DNA from: G963665495 sp963677785
GTDB taxonomy: Bacteria; Desulfobacterota; Desulfovibrionia; Desulfovibrionales; Desulfovibrionaceae
Assembly (NCBI GenBank): GCA_963677785.2
Contig: CAXXDH010000003.1
Location: forward strand, 2,418,001-2,482,000
Direction of reading: 5' to 3'
DNA length: 64,000 nt
Shown here: positions 42,296 to 51,330 of the stretch, one piece after another
Position numbering within the stretch: the first letter of the stretch is position 1
Layout of the letters: the number at the start of each line of letters is the position of its first letter
The notes under the pieces: model-generated
Seen by the model: the letters and a program-made list of their open reading frames with translations, nothing else
Databases searched by the model: none
What the model was told of the DNA's origin: nothing
Translations under genes and position numbers: made by a program

Positions 42296-42481
42296 CTAAA
42301 TGGCAAAACGGTCTTCGATTTCAGTTTTCGTTTTTTCAGTGTTGAGTCGCAACGCGTCTTCAGCAAGTTTGTTCAGCTCTTGGAGTTTCTGGTCGCGTCT
42401 TCGTTGGTTTTGCTTTTGTTCGTTTTGCAGGTCGGCCATTTCTTTACGATGTTTTTCCAATAGATGTGAAATATCGTACAT
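42296..42481 (-). CDS. Small coiled-coil protein
   Basis: 61 residues, GAGG 5 nt before the ATG. Nearly the whole chain is one charged heptad-type helix (HLLEKHRKEMADLQNEQKQ to KTEIEDRFAI). The complementary frame is open but Ser/Phe-rich, as expected for the antisense of a Lys/Glu-rich helix. It lies 103 nt downstream of the HTH-coiled-coil gene on the same strand, so the two may interact. Confidence 0.55.
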   Translation of the reverse strand: MYDISHLLEKHRKEMADLQNEQKQNQRRRDQKLQELNKLAEDALRLNTEKTKTEIEDRFAI

Positions 42482-42584
42482 TGCAGCCTCGACGAAGGTA
42501 AAAGACTAAAAAGATACAATTAAACTAGAATTTATCTAGACTTTACCTAAAACAAAGGATAGTGTCAATAGGAAGAAATGATTT

Positions 42585-43148
42585 TTATGGAAACTCTTTT
42601 GTCAGGCTTTCGCGTGTAATCAATGCCAAAGTCTCGCTGAGAGCACTTATTTTATCCATGCAGCGTTCGAGTTGCGTATCTTTGGTCGCGAGCTGTTTTT
42701 CTTTTTCCAGAAGAAGTTCTTTAAGGAAGGCATTTTCCTGTTTGAGCTGGCTCAAAAGGGCAGCGTGCAAGTCTTTATCCAGGAAACAATCATTGAAGTT
42801 ACCAGTATGTTCGTCCGATGATTTTTCCAGTTTTTTTCTGCTTATTTCCGTTTCATTTTTTTGTGTTTTTCCTGGAAGACTCGGTTTATTCAAAGGTAAT
42901 ACAATGTTATCATCTACAATATTTACCGGAAAAAGTTCGTTATATTTTCCGGAATGTTTACCGGTCGAATGCTGCTGTAAAAAAAACAGCAGATCTTCAC
43001 GCCGGAAACGGTATTCGAGCACACCTCTGATATTGCGTTCCTTGAAAAAAGGGATTTTGTTTGATTTGCAGTAGTTGCGTATTGTTTTTTCGCTGACTCC
43101 AAGCAGTTCGCGTGCCTCGTTCAATGTGCAGGTTTCATTTGTCGTCAT
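42585..43148 (-). CDS. MerR/excisionase-like HTH protein with coiled-coil tail
   Basis: 187 residues from the ATG ending at 43148, preceded by GGAGG at 5 nt; the ATG 4 codons upstream lies inside the ribosome site. The N-terminus is a winged HTH of the HTH_17 type (TLNEARELLGVSEKTIRNYCKSNKIPFF, then YRFRREDLLFFLQ). A polar linker leads to a C-terminal coiled coil (LLSQLKQENAFLKELLLEKEKQLATKDTQLERCMDKI). The layout resembles KfrA/TnpC-like regulators that bind DNA and self-associate. The target is unknown. Confidence 0.7.
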   Translation of the reverse strand: MTTNETCTLNEARELLGVSEKTIRNYCKSNKIPFFKERNIRGVLEYRFRREDLLFFLQQHSTGKHSGKYNELFPVNIVDDNIVLPLNKPSLPGKTQKNETEISRKKLEKSSDEHTGNFNDCFLDKDLHAALLSQLKQENAFLKELLLEKEKQLATKDTQLERCMDKISALSETLALITRESLTKEFP

Positions 43149-43559
43149 ACCTCCCTCCATAAGCTATTTCTACGTAACCAATTTTAAATAAGGCCTAAAA
43201 ATAATTACCAGCAATATACCGGTATTGCAATACCATCCAGGCCATTTTGCCAATGTCGATCGTAGGTGGCTCTGTTGCGATTTCTGACTCTTGAAAAAAT
43301 ACCGGCAGTGGCCTTTGCCGTATCAGTGGGTATTGTCTTTGACTGGCAAAAGGGACTGCCTTTGCCTGTCGTGGTGTCGTGCGGGACTCACTTGGAGCTT
43401 AAACTGTTCTTTAAACATAAAAACGGCTGAAAGGCATTGGCTGATTTTTCCAGACGCGTTGACCTGACGTTCAGGATCATCTATATTATGAAATACTAAG
43501 TTTTTTTTTCGGTTAAAAAGCGCTTTTGCAAATGACCATGCAGGCAAAGGGGATCCGCG
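43149..43559 (+). other. Gap with chemoreceptor promoter
   Basis: 411 nt of AT-rich DNA between divergent genes. Inverted words (ATACCGGTAT) occur near 43218. No credible small gene was seen; the minus-strand frame at 43323-43547 has no ribosome site or protein-like pattern. Confidence 0.5.
43459..43487 (+). promoter_or_regulatory. Sigma70-type promoter of the chemoreceptor gene
   Basis: TTGACC (43459-43464), 17-nt spacer, TATATT (43482-43487). Transcription would start near 43494, about 66 nt before the start codon. Confidence 0.6.
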
Positions 43560-45878
43560 TTGAAAATGAGTAGCATCCAGTTCCGGATTGTCGCAACTTT
43601 GATTGGTATTTTCGTTTTGGTGAGCGGAGTGAGTTTCAGTACGTTTTACTTTAGCCTCAATTCATTTTCAGAACAGCAATTGATGAAGCAAGAAGAGCAA
43701 ATGTATGAAAAAGAAATGATCAAATTGCGGGATCTCGTGGGCGTAGCCTATAATATTGTCGATATGCTTTATGTAGAATCCCAGGATGTTGAAAAGCTGA
43801 AACGATTGAAATTTGAAGAACTCAAAAAAGTTTTGGATACTGTTTTTAGCCAGGTGAAAACTTTTTATAAAGAAAACAAAGGAAAGATACCTGATGCCGA
43901 ATTGCAAAGTGCGCTCAAGGAAATGGTCCGCATGGCCAGGTATGACGGGAATAACTATATTTGGATCAATGACATGGATTCCGTTATGGTCATGCACCCT
44001 GTCAAGCCATCATTGGATGGATCTGATTTGTCGAATTTCAAGGACCCCAACGGAACGTACCTGTTCAATGAGATGGTGAAGGTCTGCAAGGAAAAAGGCA
44101 GCGGCATGGTCAGTTATCTCTGGACCAAACCCGGGGAAAAGGAACCCAAACCCAAAATTTCCTACGTCAAGCTTTTTCCCGACCTGGGGTGGGTGCTCGG
44201 TACGGGGGCCTGGCTTGAGGATACTGAAGATGCAATGAAGCATCAGGCTCTGGAGCAGATAGCGAAGCTGCGCATAAATGAAAATTATTTTTGGGTACAC
44301 GACGATGCGTTGCCGTATCCGAAAATGATCATGCATCCGATCAAACCCGAAATGAACGGCCAGGAGCTGAAAGGCGCTCAGTATCAGTGCGCGACGTTTA
44401 TTCAGGCAGGGATCGGCGGCGTAAAAAGAGATGTAAGTGGAAATGAAAATTTTGCAAAAGCACTGGTGGAAGCCATCAATATGAGCCCGAAGAAAGAGGG
44501 GATTGTCGGTTACCAGTGGAGCAAACCGGGAAGGGATGCCGGGAAAACCTATCCCAAGATTGCGTACGCAAAATTGTTCAAACCCTGGGGCTGGGTCATT
44601 GGTCTCGGTGAATATGTAGATGGTATCGACGAGGAAATTGCCCACGAACAAGCGGCTTTCCAGGCATCCATGAACAGTCTGCTTCTCAAGGCCAGCAGCA
44701 TCATCTTTATTGTGGCCCTGGTGGTCATGACGGTCGTGTTGTATCTGTTGCGGCGCGATTTGAACAAACCGCTGCAGGCAATAGTGGACTACTCCAAAAA
44801 CATTGCGGCAGGGGATCTCCAGACGGAGATCCGGGGTAAATTTATTGGCGAACTCAAGGACCTCAAAGTGTCCATTGAGGCCATGGTGGCGCATTTGAAA
44901 GACGAAATGGAGCTGACAAAGGAAAAGCAGCTGGAAGCCACGGAAAACGCCGATAAAGCGGAGCATGCCGTAGCACGGGTGCAAGACCATATAGCCTCGT
45001 TGAATAGCCTTTTGGAAACAATGAATGACGTGGTCAATAAATCGAGGGTTGTTTCCGAACAGATGGATGCGACCGCCCAGACATTGAGCGCCAGATTTGA
45101 TGAAGTCAACCGCGGAGCTTTGGAGCAGAAACAGAGCCTGGATGAAACCATCAACGCCATGCAGGAAATGAATCAGGCTGTTCTTGATGTGGCCCAAAGC
45201 GCCAGCCATGCGGCCGAGAGTTCGCAGGACTCCAAGACACGGGCCGAAGAAGGGGCTTCAATTGTCAACGATGCAGTGGATGCTATTGCCAAAGTCCGCG
45301 AGATGACAGCGGATCTCAAGAATAGTATGACACAGCTGGGATCTCAGGCTGAAGCCATCGGACAGGTCATCAATGTGATCAATGATATCGCCGATCAGAC
45401 CAACCTGCTGGCACTCAACGCAGCCATCGAGGCGGCCCGGGCGGGTGAGGCAGGGCGCGGATTCGCCGTTGTTGCAGACGAAGTGCGCAAACTTGCAGAA
45501 AAAACCATGAGTGCTACAAAGGATGTTGGCGACAGTATTCAGGCCATTCAGGAGGCGGCCCGATTGATTATGAGCAATGTGGATCATGCTGCGCAGGCTG
45601 TGGAACAGGCAACCGAAAAAGCCAATCTTTCGGGCGGCAAGCTCAATGAAATCGTTTCACTGGCCGTTGAAAACGCCAGCCAGGTGCAAAATATCGCTTC
45701 CGCATCTGAAGAACAGTCCGCTTCTGCAGAGCAGATTCGGGTTTCAGTGGAGTCTGTCGGAGCAATTGCCAGCCGCACCATGGATGAAATGGGGGAAGCA
45801 ATGGAAGTGGCAAGTGAGCTCGGAAAGCTGGCGGTGGAAATAAACGAGATTATTACGACATTGAAAAAACGCGCCTGA
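43560..45878 (+). CDS. Methyl-accepting chemotaxis protein with double Cache sensor
   Basis: 772 residues from a TTG spaced from AAGGGG (an ATG two codons on is the alternative). TM1 covers residues 8-30. The periplasmic part holds two similar Cache units: YIWINDMDSVMVMHPVKPSLDGSDL with GWVLGTGAWLED, and YFWVHDDALPYPKMIMHPIKPEMNG with GWVIGLGEYVDG. TM2 is near 375-395, followed by HAMP and a signalling domain with the tip sequence DIADQTNLLALNAAIEAARAGE. It should sense small periplasmic ligands and control CheA. Both Cache halves keep the same motif, suggesting internal duplication. Confidence 0.95.
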   Translation: MKMSSIQFRIVATLIGIFVLVSGVSFSTFYFSLNSFSEQQLMKQEEQMYEKEMIKLRDLVGVAYNIVDMLYVESQDVEKLKRLKFEELKKVLDTVFSQVKTFYKENKGKIPDAELQSALKEMVRMARYDGNNYIWINDMDSVMVMHPVKPSLDGSDLSNFKDPNGTYLFNEMVKVCKEKGSGMVSYLWTKPGEKEPKPKISYVKLFPDLGWVLGTGAWLEDTEDAMKHQALEQIAKLRINENYFWVHDDALPYPKMIMHPIKPEMNGQELKGAQYQCATFIQAGIGGVKRDVSGNENFAKALVEAINMSPKKEGIVGYQWSKPGRDAGKTYPKIAYAKLFKPWGWVIGLGEYVDGIDEEIAHEQAAFQASMNSLLLKASSIIFIVALVVMTVVLYLLRRDLNKPLQAIVDYSKNIAAGDLQTEIRGKFIGELKDLKVSIEAMVAHLKDEMELTKEKQLEATENADKAEHAVARVQDHIASLNSLLETMNDVVNKSRVVSEQMDATAQTLSARFDEVNRGALEQKQSLDETINAMQEMNQAVLDVAQSASHAAESSQDSKTRAEEGASIVNDAVDAIAKVREMTADLKNSMTQLGSQAEAIGQVINVINDIADQTNLLALNAAIEAARAGEAGRGFAVVADEVRKLAEKTMSATKDVGDSIQAIQEAARLIMSNVDHAAQAVEQATEKANLSGGKLNEIVSLAVENASQVQNIASASEEQSASAEQIRVSVESVGAIASRTMDEMGEAMEVASELGKLAVEINEIITTLKKRA

Positions 45879-45919
45879 TGGGGGCGTACTCCATATTTCA
45901 ATAGGGAAGGACAAACGAA

Positions 45920-48847
45920 GTGGCTTTGGGACAAAGGATGAATACAAAACAACCAATGAACTCGGCGGAACAGTCGGAAAAAGAAAACAGCTCTGAATTT
46001 TCAGGGCCGTCTCCCGATGCTTTGGCGTTTATTGCAGCCGCCTCTGAAGCTACCTATCTGTTGTCGGCCGGGGGGAACATCATCGCCGCCAATGAAAAAG
46101 CCGCGGAACGGCTCAATGTGAGCGGCTCCGAGGCTCTTTTGGGAAAATGTGTGTTCGATTTGGAGCGGACGGACCGCGGCTATGACCACAGGGAAATTTT
46201 TGAGAAGGTTTTGCATGGCGGTAGCACCGAACTGCTGGAGGATAAATCCGGCGACCGTTATGAAAAGTATACCTATGCGCCGGTGGCCGATACGTCAGAA
46301 GCTGTTTTGCGGGTGATTTTGTATGTCACCGATGTCACCAATATTTATCGCTGGGACGAGGAACTGCGCCGGGAGCAGCAGCGGCAGATTTTTTACATGG
46401 AATCCCTGCCCGGGTTCGTGTTTCTTCTGGGCGAGGACTATTCCATACGCTATGCCAACAGGTATTTTCGCCAGCAGTTCGGTCGGCCGCGCAACCGGAA
46501 GTGCTATGAAGTTATCCACGAAAAGGGCGACGCCTGCATTGGTTGTGCCGCCATCAATGTTTTCAAATCACAGAGCCCCGTGCAATGGGAATGGACCTAT
46601 ACGGATGGCCGGACTTTTCATCTCTATGCCCACCCCATGACCGATGTGGATCTTTCGCCTGTGGTTATGGTCATGGGAATAGACATTACGGCGCGTAAAA
46701 TGGCGGAAGATGCCTTGAAACTGGCCCAGCGCTACCAGCAGTCCATTCTGGACAATATTCCGGACCTGGTCTGGCTCAAAAATGAAGCCGGCAAATTTGT
46801 TGCAGTAAACAACGCCTTTGCTTTGGTCTGCGGGGTTGCGCAGGATGATCTTATCGGCAAAACCGACGCGGACGCCTGGGACAGTGAAACCGCGGAGATA
46901 TTCCAGTATCGTGATGATGAAGTCATGCGGCTCAGGGAGCACAAGACAACAGAGGAGGTCATTGTCACCAAGGACGGTGAGACTCGCTGGATGGAGACGA
47001 TCCGTGTACCCATTGTGACTTCCGACGGCGGCCTGGACGGCCTTACGGCCATTGCCCACGACATTACGGAACGCAAGAAAGCCGTTGACCAGCTGATGTA
47101 CTCGCACAGCGAAATGGAAAAGCACGTACGGGAACGGACTGCGGAGCTGGAAAAAGCCGTCAAACAGCTGGAGCAGGAGATCGAAGAACGCAAACGCACC
47201 GAGGAAAAGCTGGTGCAGGCCCGCAAACGGGCGGAAGTGGCCACTCGCGCCAAATCCCAGTTCCTGGCCAACATGAGCCACGAAATACGGACGCCGTTAA
47301 ATGTAATTCTGGGCATGACGGAAATGTCATTGACCTGTACGGACATCGTGGACCAGCGCCGCGCCCTGGAAATGGTCCGCGAATCCGGAACGTCGCTGTT
47401 GGCGATCATCAACGACATTCTGGATTTCTCCAAGATCGAAGCCAGGAAACTGATATTGGAGGAGCTGCATTTCGACCTCAGGAAACTGCTGGAGATTACT
47501 CAGCAGGTGTATTCCTATCAGGCTTCGAAAAAAAATCTGCGCCTGGAATTACAAATCAGCCGGGATGTTCCATCTGTCATTCAGGGAGACCCCAACCGTC
47601 TGCGCCAGGTGCTCAACAACCTCCTGGCCAATGCGGTCAAATTTACGGAACAGGGGGCCATTATCATCAATGTCTGGTCGGAGGGGCAAAGCAACGTTGC
47701 AGATACGACCAACGTCTCCATCTCCGTTACGGATACGGGCATAGGTATTGCCGAAGAGCAGCGGAAGATCATTTTTGATAGTTTTCAGCAAGCAGATGGA
47801 TCCACAACGCGCCAGTATGGCGGCACGGGGTTGGGGTTGACCATTTCCAAGCGTCTTGTCGCCCTGATGGGCGGCAGTCTGACTCTGAAAAGCCGCGAAG
47901 GACATGGCTCCACATTCACGTGCAGAATTCCTTTCAAACTTGGCGACAAAAACAAGGTCATTGCGGAAGAATCAGGCGACGAGGTAAAGGGAGAGATGAA
48001 CATGCCCAAAAAGTCGCGCATTCTGCTGGCGGAGGATAATGCTCTGAACAGGGAGCTTGCTACACGCTACCTGAAGGGGCGTAACAGCGAGGTGCTGGTA
48101 GCTACCAACGGCCAGGAGGCTTTGGATATGCTCCGGACCGAAAGCGTGGATCTGGTGCTGATGGATGTGCAGATGCCCATTCTGGACGGCATTTCCGCCA
48201 CGGAACAGATTCGCACGGCAACCGATCTGGCCGTGCCCAACGATATCCCCATCATCGCCATGACCGCTCACGCGCTGCCCGGAGACAAAAAGCGTTTTTT
48301 GGAAGTGGGCATGACCGGCTATATCTCGAAACCCATTGAATTGAAAAAACTCTCCGAAGTGATTGCGGCCACTCTTCAGATGCCGCAACAGTCTCCGGTG
48401 GAAAACGTGGCAACACTACAGCCCCCTGCCGATGAAAATGACGCCCGTGGGGCCGCAGAAGACTCCGCGAGTGTTGCCGAGCCTGATTTGGGACAACTGG
48501 AATCCGGCATCACGGAACGTGAAAACGCATTGCATCTGTTGCAGGAAAATAACAAACTGTTGCACAGGCTTGAAAAAGTGTATCTGAGGGATGCAGATCA
48601 GGATCTAGCTGCTTTGCGTCTGGCATGCGAAACGAAAGATAAAGGAGAGTCCGTGCGCCTGGCACATATGCTGAAAGGCGCATCTTCCACCATCGGGGCG
48701 GCCAAAGCAAGCGCACTGGCCAGAGATTTGGAGTATTCCTTGAATTTGGATAATCATGAACACTCCGAGCTGCTGTTTCAGTCCTTGGCCAGGGAAATTC
48801 AACTCGTCTGCGCTACTCTGCAAAAGGAACACGACGCTATGGAATGA
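45920..48847 (+). CDS. Hybrid histidine kinase, PAS(x3)-HisKA-HATPase-REC-HPt
   Basis: 975 residues from a GTG with AAGGA 8 nt upstream; an ATG ten codons later is possible. Three PAS-like units precede the kinase (AASEATYLLSAGGNIIAANEKA, YMESLPGFVFLLGEDYSIRYA, and LDNIPDLVWLKNEAGKFVAVN). The second contains CYEVIHEKGDACIGCAAINVF, a Cys cluster that might bind a cofactor. Kinase motifs: SHEIRTPLN, NLLANAVKFTEQG, YGGTGLGLTISK. The receiver has phospho-Asp in LMDVQMPILDG; the HPt has HMLKGASSTIGA. No TM segment. It sits between a chemoreceptor and a lone receiver, which is a likely phosphate acceptor. Confidence 0.93.
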   Translation: MALGQRMNTKQPMNSAEQSEKENSSEFSGPSPDALAFIAAASEATYLLSAGGNIIAANEKAAERLNVSGSEALLGKCVFDLERTDRGYDHREIFEKVLHGGSTELLEDKSGDRYEKYTYAPVADTSEAVLRVILYVTDVTNIYRWDEELRREQQRQIFYMESLPGFVFLLGEDYSIRYANRYFRQQFGRPRNRKCYEVIHEKGDACIGCAAINVFKSQSPVQWEWTYTDGRTFHLYAHPMTDVDLSPVVMVMGIDITARKMAEDALKLAQRYQQSILDNIPDLVWLKNEAGKFVAVNNAFALVCGVAQDDLIGKTDADAWDSETAEIFQYRDDEVMRLREHKTTEEVIVTKDGETRWMETIRVPIVTSDGGLDGLTAIAHDITERKKAVDQLMYSHSEMEKHVRERTAELEKAVKQLEQEIEERKRTEEKLVQARKRAEVATRAKSQFLANMSHEIRTPLNVILGMTEMSLTCTDIVDQRRALEMVRESGTSLLAIINDILDFSKIEARKLILEELHFDLRKLLEITQQVYSYQASKKNLRLELQISRDVPSVIQGDPNRLRQVLNNLLANAVKFTEQGAIIINVWSEGQSNVADTTNVSISVTDTGIGIAEEQRKIIFDSFQQADGSTTRQYGGTGLGLTISKRLVALMGGSLTLKSREGHGSTFTCRIPFKLGDKNKVIAEESGDEVKGEMNMPKKSRILLAEDNALNRELATRYLKGRNSEVLVATNGQEALDMLRTESVDLVLMDVQMPILDGISATEQIRTATDLAVPNDIPIIAMTAHALPGDKKRFLEVGMTGYISKPIELKKLSEVIAATLQMPQQSPVENVATLQPPADENDARGAAEDSASVAEPDLGQLESGITERENALHLLQENNKLLHRLEKVYLRDADQDLAALRLACETKDKGESVRLAHMLKGASSTIGAAKASALARDLEYSLNLDNHEHSELLFQSLAREIQLVCATLQKEHDAME

Positions 48848-48983
48848 GTCGTTTTCATTCTATTTTTATTGAGTTTGACAGAATCCATCAGGCAATCTAT
48901 CAATAGAAGAACGTAGGGGTGTTTTACCGCAGGGGCGAGCAACCGTTTGATTCGGAAATCCTGACAGAGTGAGGTGGCGTATC

Positions 48984-49352
48984 GTGAAGACAATACTTGT
49001 CGTTGATGATTCTCCCATGATCAGAGAGTTGTTGAAAGGCTTGCTCGAAGAAGAGGGGTACAACATCATTGAGGCCGCGGATGGCGAGCAAGCGCTTCAG
49101 CTGGCCAAAGACAAACCCATAGATTTGAGCATTATCGACATTTTCCTCCCCAAAAAAGGGGGGCTCCAGGTAATCGGCGAGATTGTCAAATACAACAAGA
49201 ACCACAAGATAATTGCCATCTCCGGCGGGGAAGCCTTCAACCCCGACTCCATTCTTGAACTGGCGAATATTTTTGAAGTGGTGGAAACCTTTTCCAAACC
49301 CATAGATACCGTGAAACTGGTGACTACCGTAAAGCGATCCTTGGGAGACTGA
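48984..49352 (+). CDS. CheY-like response regulator
   Basis: 122 residues from the GTG at 48984 (GAGG 8 nt upstream); the frame starts five codons earlier at another GTG but without a receiver-type start. Residues: DD in ILVVDDSPMIRE, phospho-acceptor in LSIIDIFLPKKGG, Lys in FSKPIDT. No output domain. It follows the hybrid kinase by 136 nt and is probably its HPt acceptor or a chemotaxis adaptor. Confidence 0.9.
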   Translation: MKTILVVDDSPMIRELLKGLLEEEGYNIIEAADGEQALQLAKDKPIDLSIIDIFLPKKGGLQVIGEIVKYNKNHKIIAISGGEAFNPDSILELANIFEVVETFSKPIDTVKLVTTVKRSLGD

Positions 49353-49740
49353 GCATTCCGGGGCTTGTCCCCGAGCCTTCTCGCGTTGCATGCGACTCCG
49401 GCGGGAGTCGGCAATACGAATGCTCTGGTTTACGCTTTCTCTGTTGACGGCGTTTTTCAACGTCGTTGAGTACGCTGTGGTCAAAGGCTGCCTCAAGGAT
49501 TTGCAATTGTTCGAGACGGTGGCCTGTCCGCTGACTGCAGTCTGTCCCTGTTCGTCATTGGTTTGTGTATTATGCCCGTGCCACAGCTGCAGCCGGACAT
49601 TGGCAGGGGTTGTTTCTGTTGTTTCCTTTTTACCTGGTCGGTTAGGGCTTGCCACGCTTGCCTGATCATTTTACTGGTCAGCGGTTGAGGACTGCCGGAA
49701 GCTCCAGGGCCGTTTTCTAATCAGTTTCAGGAGGCAGAAG
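49353..49740 (+). other. 388-nt gap with two GC hairpins
   Basis: CGGGG/CCCCG (around 49361-49376) and CGACTCC/GGGAGTCG (around 49392-49410) lie soon after the receiver stop and could end its transcript although no T-run follows. Open frames over the rest on both strands look non-coding (Cys/Leu-rich plus-strand frame at 49390-49665 without ribosome site). Confidence 0.45.
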
Positions 49741-51330
49741 GTGCGCGTACGCATGTTTCTGGAAGACGCGGGGGGAACGGTCCACGAGCTTGTCGCGGAT
49801 ACGGGGGACAAGCTGGTGGAGAGCATTTTTCTTAGCAGCCGCTTCGAAGCTCCCGCCCTTTGTTCAGGGCTCGGACGCTGCGGCCAATGCAGGATACGCC
49901 TTCTGGAAACATCCGTGCCCCTGGACCCGGTAAAAGCCGAAGAGCGGTTGTTCTCCCCGGAGGAATTGGAAGCGGGCTGGCGGCTCTCCTGCCTGCATCA
50001 TTGCCGGGAGGGGCTGCGTTTGTATTTGCCCGAGCATCCGAAAAGCAGACGCTCCTGGCAGCTGGAGCCAGGTGCGGAGAGTCAAGGCGGCGGCCCGCTT
50101 GCTCTGGCCATGGACCTGGGGACCACCAGCCTGCAATGGCAGGCCTTGCGCGATGGTCTGCCGGTCCGGGCGGGATCAGAACTCAACCCGCAGTTGGGAG
50201 CGGGCAGCGAAGTGATGTCACGGATATCGTACGCGCTTGATGTTCGGGGTAGGGAACGGCTGCGGTTGCTTGTACTGCAACGTCTGGAAGCGATCATCCG
50301 CGAACTCGAACCCCTGGGACGCGTGGAGCGTCTTTGCGTCGCGGGCAATTCCGCCATGACCTGCGTCCTGCTGGACAAACCCGTGGATGGTCTGGCCCAT
50401 GCGCCCTATCATCTGGAGTTTTACGGCGGCAGGGAAATGAAACTGACCTGGGACTCCTGGCGGCTGCCCACGTTTATTCCGCCACTGCTGGCGCCTTTTG
50501 TGGGCGGCGATCTCAGCGCCGGACTGACCTGGCTCTCTTTGGGACGCGATACGGTTCCCGAACCGCCTTTTTTGCTCGCGGATTTGGGGACCAACGGTGA
50601 ATTTATCCTGGCTCTGGAGGATAAGAGCTACCTGGCTGCGAGCGTTCCCATGGGGCCCGCCCTGGAGGGCGTAGGGCTGGCGTACGGCAATGTTGCCGGA
50701 CCGGGTACGGCGCTTTCCTTTAGCATGCGTCCGGATGGACCGTTTCCGGTTTTTCCCGAAACTGACGTCACCGGAAACAGCATCACCGGTGCTGCCTATC
50801 TTTCGCTGATAGCCCACCTGCTGCGTTTGGGAGTGCTTACGCAACAAGGCCATTTTACCGATCAGCCGTATTCGCCTTTGGCCATGCGGATCAGCAGACG
50901 GCTGGAAGACGCGCGGGGTGAACGCTGCCTGCCTCTGGCGGGCTTTACCGACGCCGTCAAGCTGCTCTCCTCGGATGTGGAGGAAATTCTCAAAGTCAAA
51001 GCCGCGTTCAATGTGGCTTTCGCATCCTTGCTCCAGGAATCCGGGGTGCGTACTTCGGATTTGAATGCCGTCTATCTGAGCGGCGCTTTCGGCGCGCATG
51101 TGGGAGTGGATACGCTCGAACTACTCGGCTTTCTGCCGCCGGGCATGGGAGCGCGTACGCAGGTGCTGGGCAACAGCTCGCTGGCCGGAGCGGCATTGTT
51201 TCTGCAGCGTCCGGAGGCCCGCGGGTGGGCCGCCCGGATGGCCGACCGGACCTCCGTGCTCGAACTTGCCGGAAATGAATCTTTTAACCAGGCCTTTGTT
51301 CAGGCAATGGCTTTTGGATATGTTGCATGA
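49741..51330 (+). CDS. 2Fe-2S ferredoxin-ASKHA fusion protein (DUF4445, RACE-type corrinoid activator)
   Basis: 529 residues from a GTG with AGGAGG upstream. The N-terminal plant-type ferredoxin has Cys ligands in ALCSGLGRCGQCRIR and a fourth in RLSCLHHC. A linker leads to an actin/Hsp70-like ASKHA domain (ALAMDLGTTSLQWQAL, LLADLGTNGEFILAL, VYLSGAFGAHVG). Proteins of this kind reduce Co(II) corrinoid proteins to Co(I) using ATP. No corrinoid methyltransferase is nearby, so the partner is unknown. ATGA overlap with the next gene. Confidence 0.88.
   Translation: MRVRMFLEDAGGTVHELVADTGDKLVESIFLSSRFEAPALCSGLGRCGQCRIRLLETSVPLDPVKAEERLFSPEELEAGWRLSCLHHCREGLRLYLPEHPKSRRSWQLEPGAESQGGGPLALAMDLGTTSLQWQALRDGLPVRAGSELNPQLGAGSEVMSRISYALDVRGRERLRLLVLQRLEAIIRELEPLGRVERLCVAGNSAMTCVLLDKPVDGLAHAPYHLEFYGGREMKLTWDSWRLPTFIPPLLAPFVGGDLSAGLTWLSLGRDTVPEPPFLLADLGTNGEFILALEDKSYLAASVPMGPALEGVGLAYGNVAGPGTALSFSMRPDGPFPVFPETDVTGNSITGAAYLSLIAHLLRLGVLTQQGHFTDQPYSPLAMRISRRLEDARGERCLPLAGFTDAVKLLSSDVEEILKVKAAFNVAFASLLQESGVRTSDLNAVYLSGAFGAHVGVDTLELLGFLPPGMGARTQVLGNSSLAGAALFLQRPEARGWAARMADRTSVLELAGNESFNQAFVQAMAFGYVA

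Noticed and set aside
48924..49655. 243-codon minus-strand frame over the receiver gene
   Set aside because: It is antisense to a clear receiver domain; its remaining part is low-complexity without start signals.
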